Origin: Roseovarius bejariae
Lineage (GTDB): Bacteria > Pseudomonadota > Alphaproteobacteria > Rhodobacterales > Rhodobacteraceae
Reading direction: 5' to 3'
Assembly (NCBI RefSeq): GCF_009669325.1
Contig: NZ_SZWE01000001.1
Coordinates: 402-64,401, forward strand
Length of the DNA stretch: 64,000 nucleotides
Under the pieces are notes generated by a model. The model did no database searches, was not told where the DNA came from, and saw nothing but the letters and a program-made list of their open reading frames with translations. Shown piece by piece: positions 43,667-53,023 of the stretch (its first letter is position 1; each line of letters opens with the position of its first letter). The position numbers and the translations under genes were made by a program.

Positions 43667-44854
43667 TCAACGGTATTCGACCGTCTCGATCTTGCCATCC
43701 TCGAAGATGATCTCGCGGTAGCTGCCCGCCGATTCACCCGGCCCGATCAGTTCGACGGCGGTGGCGCCGACGTAATCCACGTCACCGCCCCCGGCGATGA
43801 TCTCCAGCGCCTTGCCCAGCTCACCGGGATAGATCTTTTCGCCCGGCGCATTGGCCACGTCCATCACGTGATCCTTGTAATCGCCCGGCTCGACCGATTC
43901 CGCCGCCTGCATCGCCAGAAGCATCAGCGCCGCCGCGTCATAGCTTTCCGGCGCGAAGGGCGAGGTGGCTTCGAAACTGTCTCCCACCATCTCCTGGAAC
44001 TTGGCCACGCCGGGGCTGTCTGTGCCCGGGTGCTGGCCGGTCGATCCGTCGATCTCGTCGCCGAAGTTCTCCTCCAGCGCCGTGCCGATCATCCCGTCGG
44101 GGAAGTGGAAGGTGTCAAACGCCCCCGAATCCAGCGCCGAGCGCACGATGCCGCTGCCGCCCTGGTCCACGTAACCGGCCACGACCAGAAGGTCACCGCC
44201 CCCCGAGGCCAGCGCGCCCACTTCCGCCGAATAGTCGGCCTTGCCGTCTTCATGCGCCGCGTTGATGGTGATCGTGCCGCCCATATCCTCGTAGGCCTTG
44301 GCGAAACTGTCGGCTAGCCCCTTGCCATAGTCGTTGTTGGTATAGGTCAGGGCGACCTCCTCGTTGCCGCGATCCATCAGGATCTTGGCCATGATCTCGC
44401 CCTGGCGCGCATCCGATGGCGCGGTGCGGAAGAACAAACCGTTGTCCTCGGCTGAGGACAGCGCCGGCGAGGTCGCCGATGGCGAAATCATCACCACGCC
44501 GTTGGGCACCGCGACGTTGCTCAGAACGGCCCCAGTCACGCCCGAGCAATCCGCCCCCATGATCCCCTTGACCCCCTCCGAGGTGATCAGGCGTTCGGCC
44601 GCGGCACTCGCCGCCCCGGCATCGATACAGGTGCTGTCGGCACGCACCGGCTCAACGCTCATCCCATCCAGAAGCTTGCCGCTTTCGGTGACTTCGCCCA
44701 TCGCCATTTCGGCGCCTGCCGCCATATGTGGCGTCAGCGACTCGATCGGCCCGGTAAAGCCAAGGATCACGCCGATTTTCACCGCGTGATTATCGGCCTG
44801 TGCCCCCCCGGCCAGAAGCGCGGCAGCGGCGGTTGCGGTCAGAAATCTCTTCAT
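43667..44854 (-). CDS. livK: Branched-chain amino acid binding protein LivK-like
   Basis: A 395-residue periplasmic protein with signal peptide MKRFLTATAAAALLAGGAQA-D. VKIGVILGFTGPIESLTPHM is the standard start of Peripla_BP_6 proteins; GIMGADCSGVTGAVLSNVAV and GVVMISPSATSPALSS form the ligand-binding region. It captures the substrate for the LivGFHM transporter. Ligands of this family range from leucine to amides and urea, so the exact one is open. It is the first gene of the operon. Confidence 0.92.
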   Translation of the reverse strand: MKRFLTATAAAALLAGGAQADNHAVKIGVILGFTGPIESLTPHMAAGAEMAMGEVTESGKLLDGMSVEPVRADSTCIDAGAASAAAERLITSEGVKGIMGADCSGVTGAVLSNVAVPNGVVMISPSATSPALSSAEDNGLFFRTAPSDARQGEIMAKILMDRGNEEVALTYTNNDYGKGLADSFAKAYEDMGGTITINAAHEDGKADYSAEVGALASGGGDLLVVAGYVDQGGSGIVRSALDSGAFDTFHFPDGMIGTALEENFGDEIDGSTGQHPGTDSPGVAKFQEMVGDSFEATSPFAPESYDAAALMLLAMQAAESVEPGDYKDHVMDVANAPGEKIYPGELGKALEIIAGGGDVDYVGATAVELIGPGESAGSYREIIFEDGKIETVEYR

Positions 44855-45015
44855 GTCTTTGTCTCCCTGTGGAACGCTTTTCCAAGCGCGAGGTTATGGG
44901 TTACGCGCCAAAACGCAAGCGGTTTCAGGGGCGCGGCAGGGCAAGCCGGGATTTGACCTTGGGTCACGTCACACCCATCTTCCTGACACAGGCACCACGA
45001 CAACAGGAGACCGCC

Positions 45016-46113
45016 ATGCCCCGTCTTGCCCCTCTCGTCGGCTTCGCCCTTGCCCTGACATTCAGTCAATCGGCACAGGCCATGGACAGCAGCGCAGGCC
45101 GCCTGGACGTCACACCCATCGTCACCGGCCTCGACACCCCGTGGGCGGTTGACACATTGCCAAACGGGACGATCCTGATCACGGAAAGGCGCGGGCGCCT
45201 CCTGGCGGTCGATGAAGGGGGGGCACGGGACATTTCCGGTGTCGGTCAGGTGGCCGCACGCGGGCAGGGCGGGTTGCTCGACATCCTCGTCCCGCGCGAC
45301 TTCGCGCAAAGCCGTGAACTTCTGTTCACCTATTCCAAACCTCAACCGGGCGGGACCGGCACGGCGCTGGCCCGGGCCACCCTCTCCGAGGGCCTCGACC
45401 GCCTCACCGATTGGCGCGTGCTGTGGGAACTCACCCCCGGCTCCACCGGCGGGCGGCACTTCGGCTCCCGCCTCGTGGAGGCCCCCGATGGCACGATCTT
45501 CCTCACCGTTGGGGACCGTGGCGACCGCCCCTCGGCCCAGGATCTCGGCCGCGAAAACGGTTCGGTCCTGCGGCTCAACCGCGATGGCACCATCCCCGCC
45601 GACAACCCCTTTGCCGGCCAACAAGACGTCCGGCCTGAAATCTGGTCCTATGGGCACCGCAATCCGCAGGGGGCGGCGCTAGACCCCAAGGGACAACTCT
45701 ACACGGTCGAACACGGCGCGCGCGGCGGCGACGAGGTCAACCGGATTGCCAAAGGGGCCAACTATGGCTGGCCCGTCATCTCCTATGGGCGCCATTACTC
45801 GGGCGCCAAGATCGGCGACGGCACCGCGAAACCGGGGATGGAGCAGCCCGTCCATTACTGGGACCCCTCCATCGCCCCATCCGGCATGATGTTCCATGAT
45901 GGCAAGGAAATTCCGGAATGGCGCGGCAATGCCTTTGTCGGCTCGTTGAAATTCAACCATATCGCGCGGCTTGCCGGCACCCCCTTACGTGAGGTCGAGC
46001 GCCTCGACTCTCCCGAAACCCTGCGCGTCCGCGACGTGATCCAGGGCCCCGATGGCGCCATCTGGTTCCTGTCCGAAGGGCGCGGGGCACTCTACCGGAT
46101 CACCAAACCCTGA
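45016..46113 (+). CDS. PQQ-dependent sugar dehydrogenase (soluble Asd/YliI type)
   Basis: A 365-residue secreted protein from ATG at 45016 with AGGAGA upstream; signal peptide MPRLAPLVGFALALTFSQSA-QA. GLDTPWAVDTLPNGTILITE, then RGQGGLLDILVPRDF, GGRHFGSRLVEAPDGTIFLT and WSYGHRNPQGAALDPKGQLY are the blades of the six-bladed propeller. Family members oxidise aldose sugars in the periplasm using pyrroloquinoline quinone. No PQQ synthesis genes are visible in the window. It is divergent from livK. Confidence 0.9.
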   Translation: MPRLAPLVGFALALTFSQSAQAMDSSAGRLDVTPIVTGLDTPWAVDTLPNGTILITERRGRLLAVDEGGARDISGVGQVAARGQGGLLDILVPRDFAQSRELLFTYSKPQPGGTGTALARATLSEGLDRLTDWRVLWELTPGSTGGRHFGSRLVEAPDGTIFLTVGDRGDRPSAQDLGRENGSVLRLNRDGTIPADNPFAGQQDVRPEIWSYGHRNPQGAALDPKGQLYTVEHGARGGDEVNRIAKGANYGWPVISYGRHYSGAKIGDGTAKPGMEQPVHYWDPSIAPSGMMFHDGKEIPEWRGNAFVGSLKFNHIARLAGTPLREVERLDSPETLRVRDVIQGPDGAIWFLSEGRGALYRITKP

Positions 46114-46120
46114 TCCGGCC

Positions 46121-46192
46121 TTTTTCTTGGTTCAAATACCCCGGGGGAGACGTTGAAAATCAGCGATTTTCAACGTCGGGGGCAGCGCCCCC
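46121..46192. repeat. Dispersed hairpin repeat, copy after the sugar dehydrogenase gene
   Basis: TTTTTCTTGGTTCAAATACC is followed by CCGGGGGA, then a perfect 13-bp hairpin GACGTTGAAAATC-AGC-GATTTTCAACGTC (46149-46177) and GGGGGC-AGC-GCCCCC (46178-46192). It lies between convergent genes and could act as a terminator for both. Confidence 0.85.
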
Positions 46193-46214
46193 ACAGCGAT
46201 CGGGGCCGCGGCGG

Positions 46215-47222
46215 TCAGACCGACAGTCGCGCCGCCTGTGCACCCCGTTCACGGTAAGGTGTGGTGTCGTAATGCGCCCGGTAGCATTTCGAGAAATGCG
46301 ACGGCGAGGCAAAGCCACAGGCCAGCGCCACGTTGATCACCGTCATGTCGGTCTGCATCAACAGGTTGCGGGCCTTTTGCAGGCGCAGTTCCATGTAATA
46401 CCGCTTGGGGCTGCGGTTGAGGTACCGCCGGAACAGCCGCTCCAGCTGCCGCGTGGACATGCCCACATCCTTGGCCAGAACCGAAGGGCTGATCGGCTCT
46501 TCGATGTTGGCCTCCATCATCTGGATGACCTGGCTCAGTTTCGGGTGCCGTACGCCGATCCGGGTGGGCACCGACAAGCGCTGCGTATCCTGATCGGTGC
46601 GGATCGAGGAATAGATCAACTGGTCGGCCACCGCATTGGCCAGCTTCTCGCCGTGATCGTCGGCAATCAGCTTGAGCATCAGGTCGATCGAGGAGGTGCC
46701 CCCGGCGGTGGTCATCCGGTTTCCGTCCACCACGAAAACCGACTTGGTCAGGTCCACCTCGTCGAATTCCTCGGTGAAACTGTCGTGGTTCTCCCAATGG
46801 ATCGTTGCCCGCTTGCCCTCCAGCAGCCCGGCCCGCGCCAGCGTATAGGCCGCCGTGCACAGCCCGCCAAGGCGCAGGCCGCGCCGCGCCTCGCGGCGAA
46901 TCCAGTTCAGCAGTTTCTTGGTGCTGGCCTTCTGCACGTCCGACCCACCGCACAGCAAAACCACGTCATCGCGGTTCAACTCGCCCAGCGGGGCATCCAC
47001 CTTGAAACGCGATCCGCTGGAGCATGACACCATACCCTCATCGTCCGCATCGCCGGTAATCAGCCATTCATACAGCGTTTGCCCGGACATGCGGTTGGCA
47101 ATCCGCAAACTGTCGATAGCCGAAGCAAAGCTCAGAAGAGTGAAATTCTCGAGCAATACAAAGACAAAGCGTTTGGGCGCGCCTTGCGCCTGAACCGCGA
47201 CTTTTGATGTCGGCGTGGTCAT
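46215..47222 (-). CDS. GlxA-family AraC-type regulator
   Basis: A 335-residue protein from ATG at 47222, with GGGAG upstream. An N-terminal DJ-1/PfpI-like domain (about 15 to 190: RFVFVLLENFTLLSFASAID, and GGLCTAAYTLARAGLLEGKR) is followed by an AraC DNA-binding domain with two helix-turn-helix units (ISPSVLAKDVGMSTRQLERL and VINVALACGFASPSHFSKCY). This architecture is that of GlxA/GbdR/CdhR-type regulators, many of which control quaternary amine or amino acid use. The ligand here is unknown. It is divergent from the DAHP synthase gene. Confidence 0.9.
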   Translation of the reverse strand: MTTPTSKVAVQAQGAPKRFVFVLLENFTLLSFASAIDSLRIANRMSGQTLYEWLITGDADDEGMVSCSSGSRFKVDAPLGELNRDDVVLLCGGSDVQKASTKKLLNWIRREARRGLRLGGLCTAAYTLARAGLLEGKRATIHWENHDSFTEEFDEVDLTKSVFVVDGNRMTTAGGTSSIDLMLKLIADDHGEKLANAVADQLIYSSIRTDQDTQRLSVPTRIGVRHPKLSQVIQMMEANIEEPISPSVLAKDVGMSTRQLERLFRRYLNRSPKRYYMELRLQKARNLLMQTDMTVINVALACGFASPSHFSKCYRAHYDTTPYRERGAQAARLSV

Positions 47223-47401
47223 CTCAAGCAACTCCCGACCATGGCAGACCAAATTCCCTAGCGGAAAGCCTCTTCCACGATCTCCTTGTTTTGGCAAGAG
47301 ATAACACTGAAAAACCCGAAATTCGATGAACTCGACATATGGCCTCTTGCATCATGGTTTAGTATAGACACATTTCGACTGTCTTTAAGCGGAGAATGAC
47401 A

Positions 47402-48775
47402 ATGAGCACTTGGCAAAAATCCGACTGGCGCAAGAAACCTCGCGTTCAGATGCCGGATTATACCGACGCGGCCGCGTTGGCAAAGGTCGAAGAACGCCTG
47501 TCGCACTATCCTCCGCTGGTCTTTGCGGGCGAGGCGCGCAAGCTGAAACGCCAACTCGGCGCGGCCTCGCGTGGTGAGGCCTTCCTGCTTCAAGGCGGCG
47601 ATTGCGCCGAGGCCTTCGACCAGTTCAGCGCCGACGCCATTCGCGATACCTTCAAGGTCATGCTGCAAATGGCCATGGTCCTGACCTATGGCGCCAAGGT
47701 GCCGGTGGTGAAAGTGGGCCGCATGGCGGGCCAGTTCGCCAAACCGCGCAGCGCACCGACGGAAACCGTCGACGGGGTGGAACTGCCCAGCTACCGGGGC
47801 GACATCATCAACGAGTTGGACTTCACGCCCGAGGCGCGCATCCCCAACCCCGAAAAGATGTTGCAGGCCTACACGCAGGCGGCGGCCACGCTGAACCTGC
47901 TGCGCGCCTTTTCCACGGGCGGCTATGCCGATGTGCACCAGGTGCACCAATGGACCCTTGGCTTCACCGAAGGCGAAAAGGCCGAACGCTACCGTGATCT
48001 GGCCAACCGGATCACCGATACGCTGGACTTCATGAAGGCCGCCGGTGTCGAAAGCGATCAGGCCCATACCCTGCAATCGGTCGATTTCTACACCAGCCAC
48101 GAGGCCCTGCTACTGGAATACGAAGAGGCGCTCTGCCGCCTCGATTCCACCTCCGGAAAATGGCTGGCCGGGTCTGGCCACATGGTCTGGATCGGCGACC
48201 GCACGCGGCAGCCCGACGGCGCGCATGTGGAATTCGCCCGCGGCGTGCTCAACCCCATCGGGTTGAAATGCGGCCCCAGCATGGAGCCCGAGGACCTCAA
48301 GCGCCTGATGGCCACCCTCAACCCCGAGAACGAGGCCGGGCGCCTGACGCTCATTGCCCGCTTCGGCGCGGGCAAGGTGGGCGACCACCTGCCGCGTCTC
48401 ATCCGCACGGTCAAAGAGGAAGGCGCCAACGTGGTCTGGGTTTGCGACCCGATGCACGGCAACACCATCAAATCCGCCACCGGCTTCAAGACCCGCCCCT
48501 TCGACAGCGTGCTGCGCGAGGTGCAGGATTTCTTCGCCGTTCACCGCGCCGAAGGCACCACCCCGGGCGGGGTGCACTTCGAGATGACCGGGCAGGACGT
48601 GACCGAATGCACCGGCGGGATGCGCGCGGTCAGCGAGGAAAACCTCTCGGATCGCTACCACACGGCTTGCGATCCGCGCCTCAACGCCAGCCAGTCTCTG
48701 GAACTGGCCTTCCTCGTGGCCGAGGAACTGTCGAACCTGCGCGACAGCCGCGCCGCCGCCGCACAGGCGGGCTAA
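47402..48775 (+). CDS. aroF: Class II DAHP synthase
   Basis: A 457-residue enzyme. I chose ATG at 47402, with GGAG seven bases upstream; the ATG two codons earlier is too close to it. [14 protein letters not shown] opens the class II family. [55 protein letters not shown] and DPMHGNTI carry substrate and metal-binding residues. It condenses PEP and erythrose 4-phosphate to begin the shikimate pathway. aroQ, another shikimate gene, is 15 kb downstream. A strong terminator follows. Confidence 0.95.
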   Translation: MSTWQKSDWRKKPRVQMPDYTDAAALAKVEERLSHYPPLVFAGEARKLKRQLGAASRGEAFLLQGGDCAEAFDQFSADAIRDTFKVMLQMAMVLTYGAKVPVVKVGRMAGQFAKPRSAPTETVDGVELPSYRGDIINELDFTPEARIPNPEKMLQAYTQAAATLNLLRAFSTGGYADVHQVHQWTLGFTEGEKAERYRDLANRITDTLDFMKAAGVESDQAHTLQSVDFYTSHEALLLEYEEALCRLDSTSGKWLAGSGHMVWIGDRTRQPDGAHVEFARGVLNPIGLKCGPSMEPEDLKRLMATLNPENEAGRLTLIARFGAGKVGDHLPRLIRTVKEEGANVVWVCDPMHGNTIKSATGFKTRPFDSVLREVQDFFAVHRAEGTTPGGVHFEMTGQDVTECTGGMRAVSEENLSDRYHTACDPRLNASQSLELAFLVAEELSNLRDSRAAAAQAG

Positions 48776-48798
48776 GCCGCGCAAAGCATGTCACAACC

Positions 48799-48827
48799 AA
48801 AGGCCGCGCCCCAAGCGCGGCCTTTTT
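48799..48827 (+). terminator. Rho-independent terminator after aroF
   Basis: AAAGGCCGCGC (48799-48809) pairs with GCGCGGCC (48815-48822), followed by TTTTT. A classical terminator directly after the DAHP synthase gene. It ends one base before the convergent PAS gene stop, and its A-rich left flank lets it act in both directions. Confidence 0.9.
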
Positions 48828-49451
48828 CTATTTCACCACCCGAAGATAGGGGCGCTCGGACGGGTGCATCACGACAGGCTTCGGCCCGCCCTGCGCAAGA
48901 ACCGCCGAGACCTCAAGCGAGGTGATCCGAAACCGCCGGGGCGTGCGCCCGATGGGCCCCTGTGTCACAAGGCAGCCCAGCGCGCGGCTGATGTCGCCCA
49001 GATCGCTGCGCAGGGGCAGCAAAAGCATCTGCCCTGTCAGAGCAGGGCGGCCCAAGCCCCCCTCGGCCTCCAGCGTCACCCGAAGTTTCGCGGGCCGGTC
49101 GAACAGCTCCACCAGCGCTTCGGCAAACCTGTCCCGGTCCCCCGGCGCAATCAGGCAGGACAGCGGCATCGCCCGCACCTCCATGCCCATGACATCCGAA
49201 AGATGCATCCCGGCAATCCTGAGCCGCGCCATGCCCGGGGCGATGCGCTCGGCCACGAAGGCATTGGACAGGACGGCTTCGATCCCGCGCGGATCGATTT
49301 GCGACCGCCGGGGAATATCGCCGTCGGGCGCCGTGCTGGCCCAATAGGACTCGAAGGCGGTCAGGTCCTCGACACGACCGCCGGTCTTGCCCCGCCGCGG
49401 AGAGGTCACCGCACTCAGGCTGCGGAACCTGTGTTTCACATCGTCCACCAT
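48828..49451 (-). CDS. PAS domain-containing protein
   Basis: A 207-residue protein. The region LTAFESYWASTAPDGDIPRR, RSQIDPRGIEAVLSNAFVAE and GMARLRIAGMHLSDVMGMEV matches the alphaproteobacterial PAS_5 family (single PAS fold, no output domain). LGRPALTGQMLLLPLRSDLG and RALGCLVTQG complete the fold. Members are widespread in Rhodobacteraceae with little known function. It has no membrane segment. It stands alone between aroF and yicC, divergent from the latter. Confidence 0.8.
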   Translation of the reverse strand: MVDDVKHRFRSLSAVTSPRRGKTGGRVEDLTAFESYWASTAPDGDIPRRSQIDPRGIEAVLSNAFVAERIAPGMARLRIAGMHLSDVMGMEVRAMPLSCLIAPGDRDRFAEALVELFDRPAKLRVTLEAEGGLGRPALTGQMLLLPLRSDLGDISRALGCLVTQGPIGRTPRRFRITSLEVSAVLAQGGPKPVVMHPSERPYLRVVK

Positions 49452-49633
49452 GATATCACCCTCGCCCCCACATCACGCCCCGCCACGGGACAGGTCTCTG
49501 CTTGACCATGGTTTTGCCATATTCCGGTCAGAATTCCTCAAACAAACTGAACAAATGGTTAATACCGCCGCGCCTTGCCAGCCTGCCCCAGACCCACTAG
49601 GACAAGGCAAACCAAGGCCCCGGAGGACCCCGA

Positions 49634-50524
49634 ATGCTCAGATCCATGACCGCTTTCGCCAGCGCCAAAGGCAGCCATGAGGCACATGGCTGGACATGGG
49701 AATTGCGCAGCGTGAACGGCAAGGGGCTGGACCTGCGCCTGCGCACGCCCGACTGGATCGAGGGGCTCGAGGCGGCGCTGCGCGCGCGGCTGTCCAAGGC
49801 ACTGGCCCGCGGGAACGTGTCCCTGGCCCTGCGGGTGCAGGCCGAGGACGAGGCCGGACGACTGGCCTTGAACGCCGGCCAGTTGCACGACGTCCTGACC
49901 GCCATGGCCGAGGTCGAGGCGCAGGCCATGGACCGCGGAATATCGCTGGCCCCGGCGACCGCCGCCGATGTCATCGGAGTGCGCGGGGTGCTGGATGCCG
50001 GGGCAGGGGCGCAGGACACCACCGCCCTGCGAAAGGCGTTGCTGGAGGATTTCGAGGCCCTGCTTGCTGCCTTCCTGGAGATGCGCGAGGCCGAGGGGCG
50101 GGCGCTGAACGATGTGCTGAGCGACCAATTGGACCAGATCGCGCGCCTGACCGAGGCCGCGGCGCAGGCCGCCGAGGCCCGCCGCCCCGAGATGCAGGCC
50201 GCCACCCGCGCCGCCCTTGCGCGGGTCATGGACAACACCGACGGCGCCGACGAGGCCCGCGTGGCCCAGGAACTGGCGCTGATTGCCGTGAAGGCGGATG
50301 TGACCGAAGAGATCGACCGGCTGCGCGCCCATGTCGGGGCCGCCCGTGATCTTCTGGCGCAAGGCTCACCTATCGGACGAAAACTCGATTTCCTGTCACA
50401 AGAGTTTAACCGCGAGGCGAATACATTGTGCTCCAAGGCGCAAAACAGCGGCCTGACCGCCGTGGGCCTCGACCTCAAGGCGGTGATCGACCAGATGCGC
50501 GAGCAGGTACAGAACGTGGAATAA
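49634..50524 (+). CDS. yicC: YicC family endoribonuclease
   Basis: A 296-residue protein with GGAGG upstream of the ATG. MLRSMTAFASAKGSHEAHGW at the start and WELRSVNGKGLDLRLRTPDW are YicC_N signatures; the C-terminal DUF1732 domain has IGRKLDFLSQEFNREANTLC. YicC-like proteins act as ring-shaped endoribonucleases in RNA turnover. It is 84 bases upstream of gmk in the same direction, a common pairing. Confidence 0.92.
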   Translation: MLRSMTAFASAKGSHEAHGWTWELRSVNGKGLDLRLRTPDWIEGLEAALRARLSKALARGNVSLALRVQAEDEAGRLALNAGQLHDVLTAMAEVEAQAMDRGISLAPATAADVIGVRGVLDAGAGAQDTTALRKALLEDFEALLAAFLEMREAEGRALNDVLSDQLDQIARLTEAAAQAAEARRPEMQAATRAALARVMDNTDGADEARVAQELALIAVKADVTEEIDRLRAHVGAARDLLAQGSPIGRKLDFLSQEFNREANTLCSKAQNSGLTAVGLDLKAVIDQMREQVQNVE

Positions 50525-50560
50525 AGCCTCTCCGTGGCACCACGGGGTTCCACCCCCGGA

Positions 50561-50590
50561 CCCCCGGGGGTATTTAGGCCAAGAAAAAGC
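50561..50590 (-). repeat. Dispersed repeat, partial copy between yicC and gmk
   Basis: Read on the minus strand this is GCTTTTTCTTGGCCTAAATACCCCCGGGGG, matching the left half of the repeats at 46121 and 59438. The GTTGAAAATC hairpin is absent here. A nearby GTGGCACCAC element (50535-50544) may form a separate small hairpin. Confidence 0.7.
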
Positions 50591-50608
50591 AGGGAAGATA
50601 AGACTGAT

Positions 50609-51247
50609 ATGACGCGCCGCGGCCTTTTGATCATCCTCAGTTCGCCTTCGGGGGCGGGCAAATCCACCCTGACACGCCGCTTGCGCGACTGGGACTCGTC
50701 CTTGAGCTTTTCGGTTTCGGCCACCACCCGCACCCCGCGTGAGGGCGAGGTGGATGGCAAGGATTATCATTTCATGAGCGAGGCGGAATTCCAGCGGCAG
50801 GTGGCGAATGGCGGCATGTTGGAACACGCGCATGTTTTCGGCAATTTCTACGGATCGCCGCGCGGCCCGGTGGAAGAGGCGATCAACGAGGGCAACGACG
50901 TGCTGTTCGACATCGACTGGCAGGGGGCACAGCAAATCCAGAACTCCGCCTTGGGGCAACATACCCTGTCGATCTTCATTCTGCCGCCGTCGATCCGTGA
51001 ATTGCATCGTCGGCTGGTCACGCGCGGGCAGGACAGCGACGAGGTGATCGCCAAGCGGATGCGCAAAAGCTGGGACGAGATCAGCCATTGGGCGGAATAC
51101 GATTATGTGCTGGTCAATGACGATCTTGAGGAAACCGATAAACGGTTGAAAACCATCGTCGAGGCCGCGCGCCTCAAGCGCTTGCAACAACCGGGGCTGA
51201 ATGCCCATGTCAAAGCCCTGCACGCCGAATTCGAGGAGACCCAATGA
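50609..51247 (+). CDS. gmk: Guanylate kinase
   Basis: A 212-residue enzyme from ATG at 50609, with GGAAG upstream. The P-loop [17 protein letters not shown] (about 7 to 24), [20 protein letters not shown] (GMP-binding) and [13 protein letters not shown] are diagnostic. It phosphorylates GMP to GDP in nucleotide synthesis. It overlaps the carbonic anhydrase-like gene by four bases. Confidence 0.96.
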   Translation: MTRRGLLIILSSPSGAGKSTLTRRLRDWDSSLSFSVSATTRTPREGEVDGKDYHFMSEAEFQRQVANGGMLEHAHVFGNFYGSPRGPVEEAINEGNDVLFDIDWQGAQQIQNSALGQHTLSIFILPPSIRELHRRLVTRGQDSDEVIAKRMRKSWDEISHWAEYDYVLVNDDLEETDKRLKTIVEAARLKRLQQPGLNAHVKALHAEFEETQ

Positions 51248-51765
51248 CCCTTTACATGCTCGATGGCCACAGCCCCAAAATCGCCCGCGACACATGGATC
51301 GCCCCCGATGCCAACCTGATTGGAAAGGTGGTGCTGGAGGAGGCGGCCTCGGTCTGGTTCGGCTGCACCCTGCGCGGCGACAACGAGGAAATCCTGATCG
51401 GGGCCGGCAGCAACGTGCAGGAAAACTGCGTCATGCATACCGATATGGGGTATCCGCTGGTGATCGGGGCGGGCTGTACCATCGGCCACAAGGCGATGCT
51501 GCATGGCTGTACCCTTGGTGAAAACACCCTGATCGGCATGGGGGCCACGGTGCTCAATGGCGCGAAGATCGGCAAGAACTGCCTGATCGGGGCAGGGGCC
51601 CTCGTGACCGAAGGCAAGGAGATTCCCGACGGCAGTCTCGTGATGGGCGCGCCCGGCAAGGTGGTGCGCGAACTGGACGACAAGGCGATTCAAGGCCTGC
51701 GCGCCTCGGCCCTGCATTACCAGCAGAACATGCGCCGCTTCCGCGACGGCTTGCAGGCGATCTGA
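51244..51765 (+). CDS. Gamma carbonic anhydrase-like hexapeptide protein
   Basis: A 173-residue left-handed beta-helix protein. Hexapeptide repeats run through the middle (IGAGSN, IGAGCT, LIGMGA, LIGAGA). The three zinc-ligand histidines are visible in [18 protein letters not shown] (about residues 66, 81 and 86). These fit the YrdA/CaiE-like gamma carbonic anhydrase group. Whether it hydrates CO2 is not proven for most members. It is coupled to gmk by overlap and sits just before phoR. Confidence 0.88.
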   Translation: MTLYMLDGHSPKIARDTWIAPDANLIGKVVLEEAASVWFGCTLRGDNEEILIGAGSNVQENCVMHTDMGYPLVIGAGCTIGHKAMLHGCTLGENTLIGMGATVLNGAKIGKNCLIGAGALVTEGKEIPDGSLVMGAPGKVVRELDDKAIQGLRASALHYQQNMRRFRDGLQAI

Positions 51766-51772
51766 CGCGGCG

Positions 51773-52822
51773 ATGGAGCAATCCACCATCCCCGCGCTGT
51801 TGCAGGCGATTCCGCTGCCCTCGGTGCTGATCGGGCGGGGGGAACGGATTTTGGGCGCCAACGAGGCCGCGCTGACCCTATTGGGCAAGGGCATCGTCGG
51901 GCGGCATTTCATCACCGCGATCCGCCAGCCCAATGTGCTGGACGCGATTGAAACCACCCTGCGCGAACGCGGCCAGCGCAAGGCGCGCTACCTCGGCAGC
52001 GATGGCGATCAGGACACCACCTTCGATGTGACCTGCTCCAAGGTGCAAACCGATCTGGGCACTGGTGTGCTGGTCTGCTTCGAGGATGTGACCCATCTTG
52101 AGAAAGCCGGGCAGATGCGCCGCGATTTCGTGGCCAACGTCAGCCACGAGTTGCGCACGCCGCTGACCGCGCTGATGGGCTTTATCGAAACCCTGCAAGG
52201 CCCCGCCAAGGGCGATCCGGCCGCGACCGAACGGTTTCTCGGCATCATGGCGGGGGAGGCGGCGCGCATGGAGCGGCTGGTGCAGGATCTTCTGTCGCTC
52301 AGCCGGGTGGAGGCTGATGAACGCGTGCGCCCGACCGAGCCGCTTGATCTCGGGGCGCTCTTGAAGTCGGTGGTGCATTCCATCCGCCCCTTGGCCGAGG
52401 AAGCCAGCGTCGAGATCGCCATGACCCTTCCCGAGGAGGGGGTCACGATCCCCGCCGATGACGATCAGGTCCGGCAGGTCTTCACCAACCTGATCGAGAA
52501 CGCCATCAAATACGGCGGCGCGGATAAAACGGTGCATGTCACCCTGCGCACGCAGGATCACGCGCCATCCCTGCGCGGCCCCGGCGCGGTGGTCGAGGTG
52601 CGCGACGAAGGCCCCGGCATCGACGCCATTCACATCCCGCGCCTGACCGAACGCTTCTATCGCGTCGACAGCCATCGCTCGCGCGAGATGGGCGGCACGG
52701 GACTGGGCCTTGCCATCGTCAAGCACATCGTCAGCCGCCACCGCGGCCGTTTGCGCATCGAATCAGAGCCGGGTCAGGGCAGCACATTTCGGGTGATTCT
52801 GCCGCGCTTGCCACAAACGTGA
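51773..52822 (+). CDS. phoR: Phosphate sensor histidine kinase PhoR (no membrane segments)
   Basis: A 349-residue kinase with a PAS domain at the very N-terminus (PSVLIGRGERILGANEAALT) and no hydrophobic helix, unlike E. coli PhoR, which has N-terminal membrane anchors. The phosphorylated His is in DFVANVSHELRTPLTALMGF (about 125). N box NLIENAIKYGG, G1 VRDEGPGID and G2 GTGLGLAIVKH follow. It phosphorylates PhoB when phosphate is low, sensed through PhoU and the Pst transporter. It is upstream of pstS, separated by 200 bases with a PHO box. Confidence 0.9.
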   Translation: MEQSTIPALLQAIPLPSVLIGRGERILGANEAALTLLGKGIVGRHFITAIRQPNVLDAIETTLRERGQRKARYLGSDGDQDTTFDVTCSKVQTDLGTGVLVCFEDVTHLEKAGQMRRDFVANVSHELRTPLTALMGFIETLQGPAKGDPAATERFLGIMAGEAARMERLVQDLLSLSRVEADERVRPTEPLDLGALLKSVVHSIRPLAEEASVEIAMTLPEEGVTIPADDDQVRQVFTNLIENAIKYGGADKTVHVTLRTQDHAPSLRGPGAVVEVRDEGPGIDAIHIPRLTERFYRVDSHRSREMGGTGLGLAIVKHIVSRHRGRLRIESEPGQGSTFRVILPRLPQT

Positions 52823-52912
52823 CAGGCCTGTTACAAAGCCCACGAATTTTCTCTCGTTTCGCCACCCCGAAAACCCCTTGAAACACAGGGTTTTGGCGCA
52901 TCGCCCCGCGGC

Positions 52913-52930
52913 CTGTCATGAAACCGTTAC
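52913..52930 (+). promoter_or_regulatory. PHO box upstream of pstS
   Basis: CTGTCATGAAACCGTTAC fits the PhoB-binding pattern of two CTGTCAT-type half sites eleven bases apart. It lies 94 bases before the pstS start, a good position for activation of the pst-phoU-phoB genes under phosphate starvation. Confidence 0.85.
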
Positions 52931-53023
52931 AAATCTTTAACAAAAGGGTCGCGGAACGGCCCTAGCAGGCAGGGCGAGGCCATCACGACGATGGCTGAAA
53001 CCAGAAAAACTCAGGAGCTCTAT

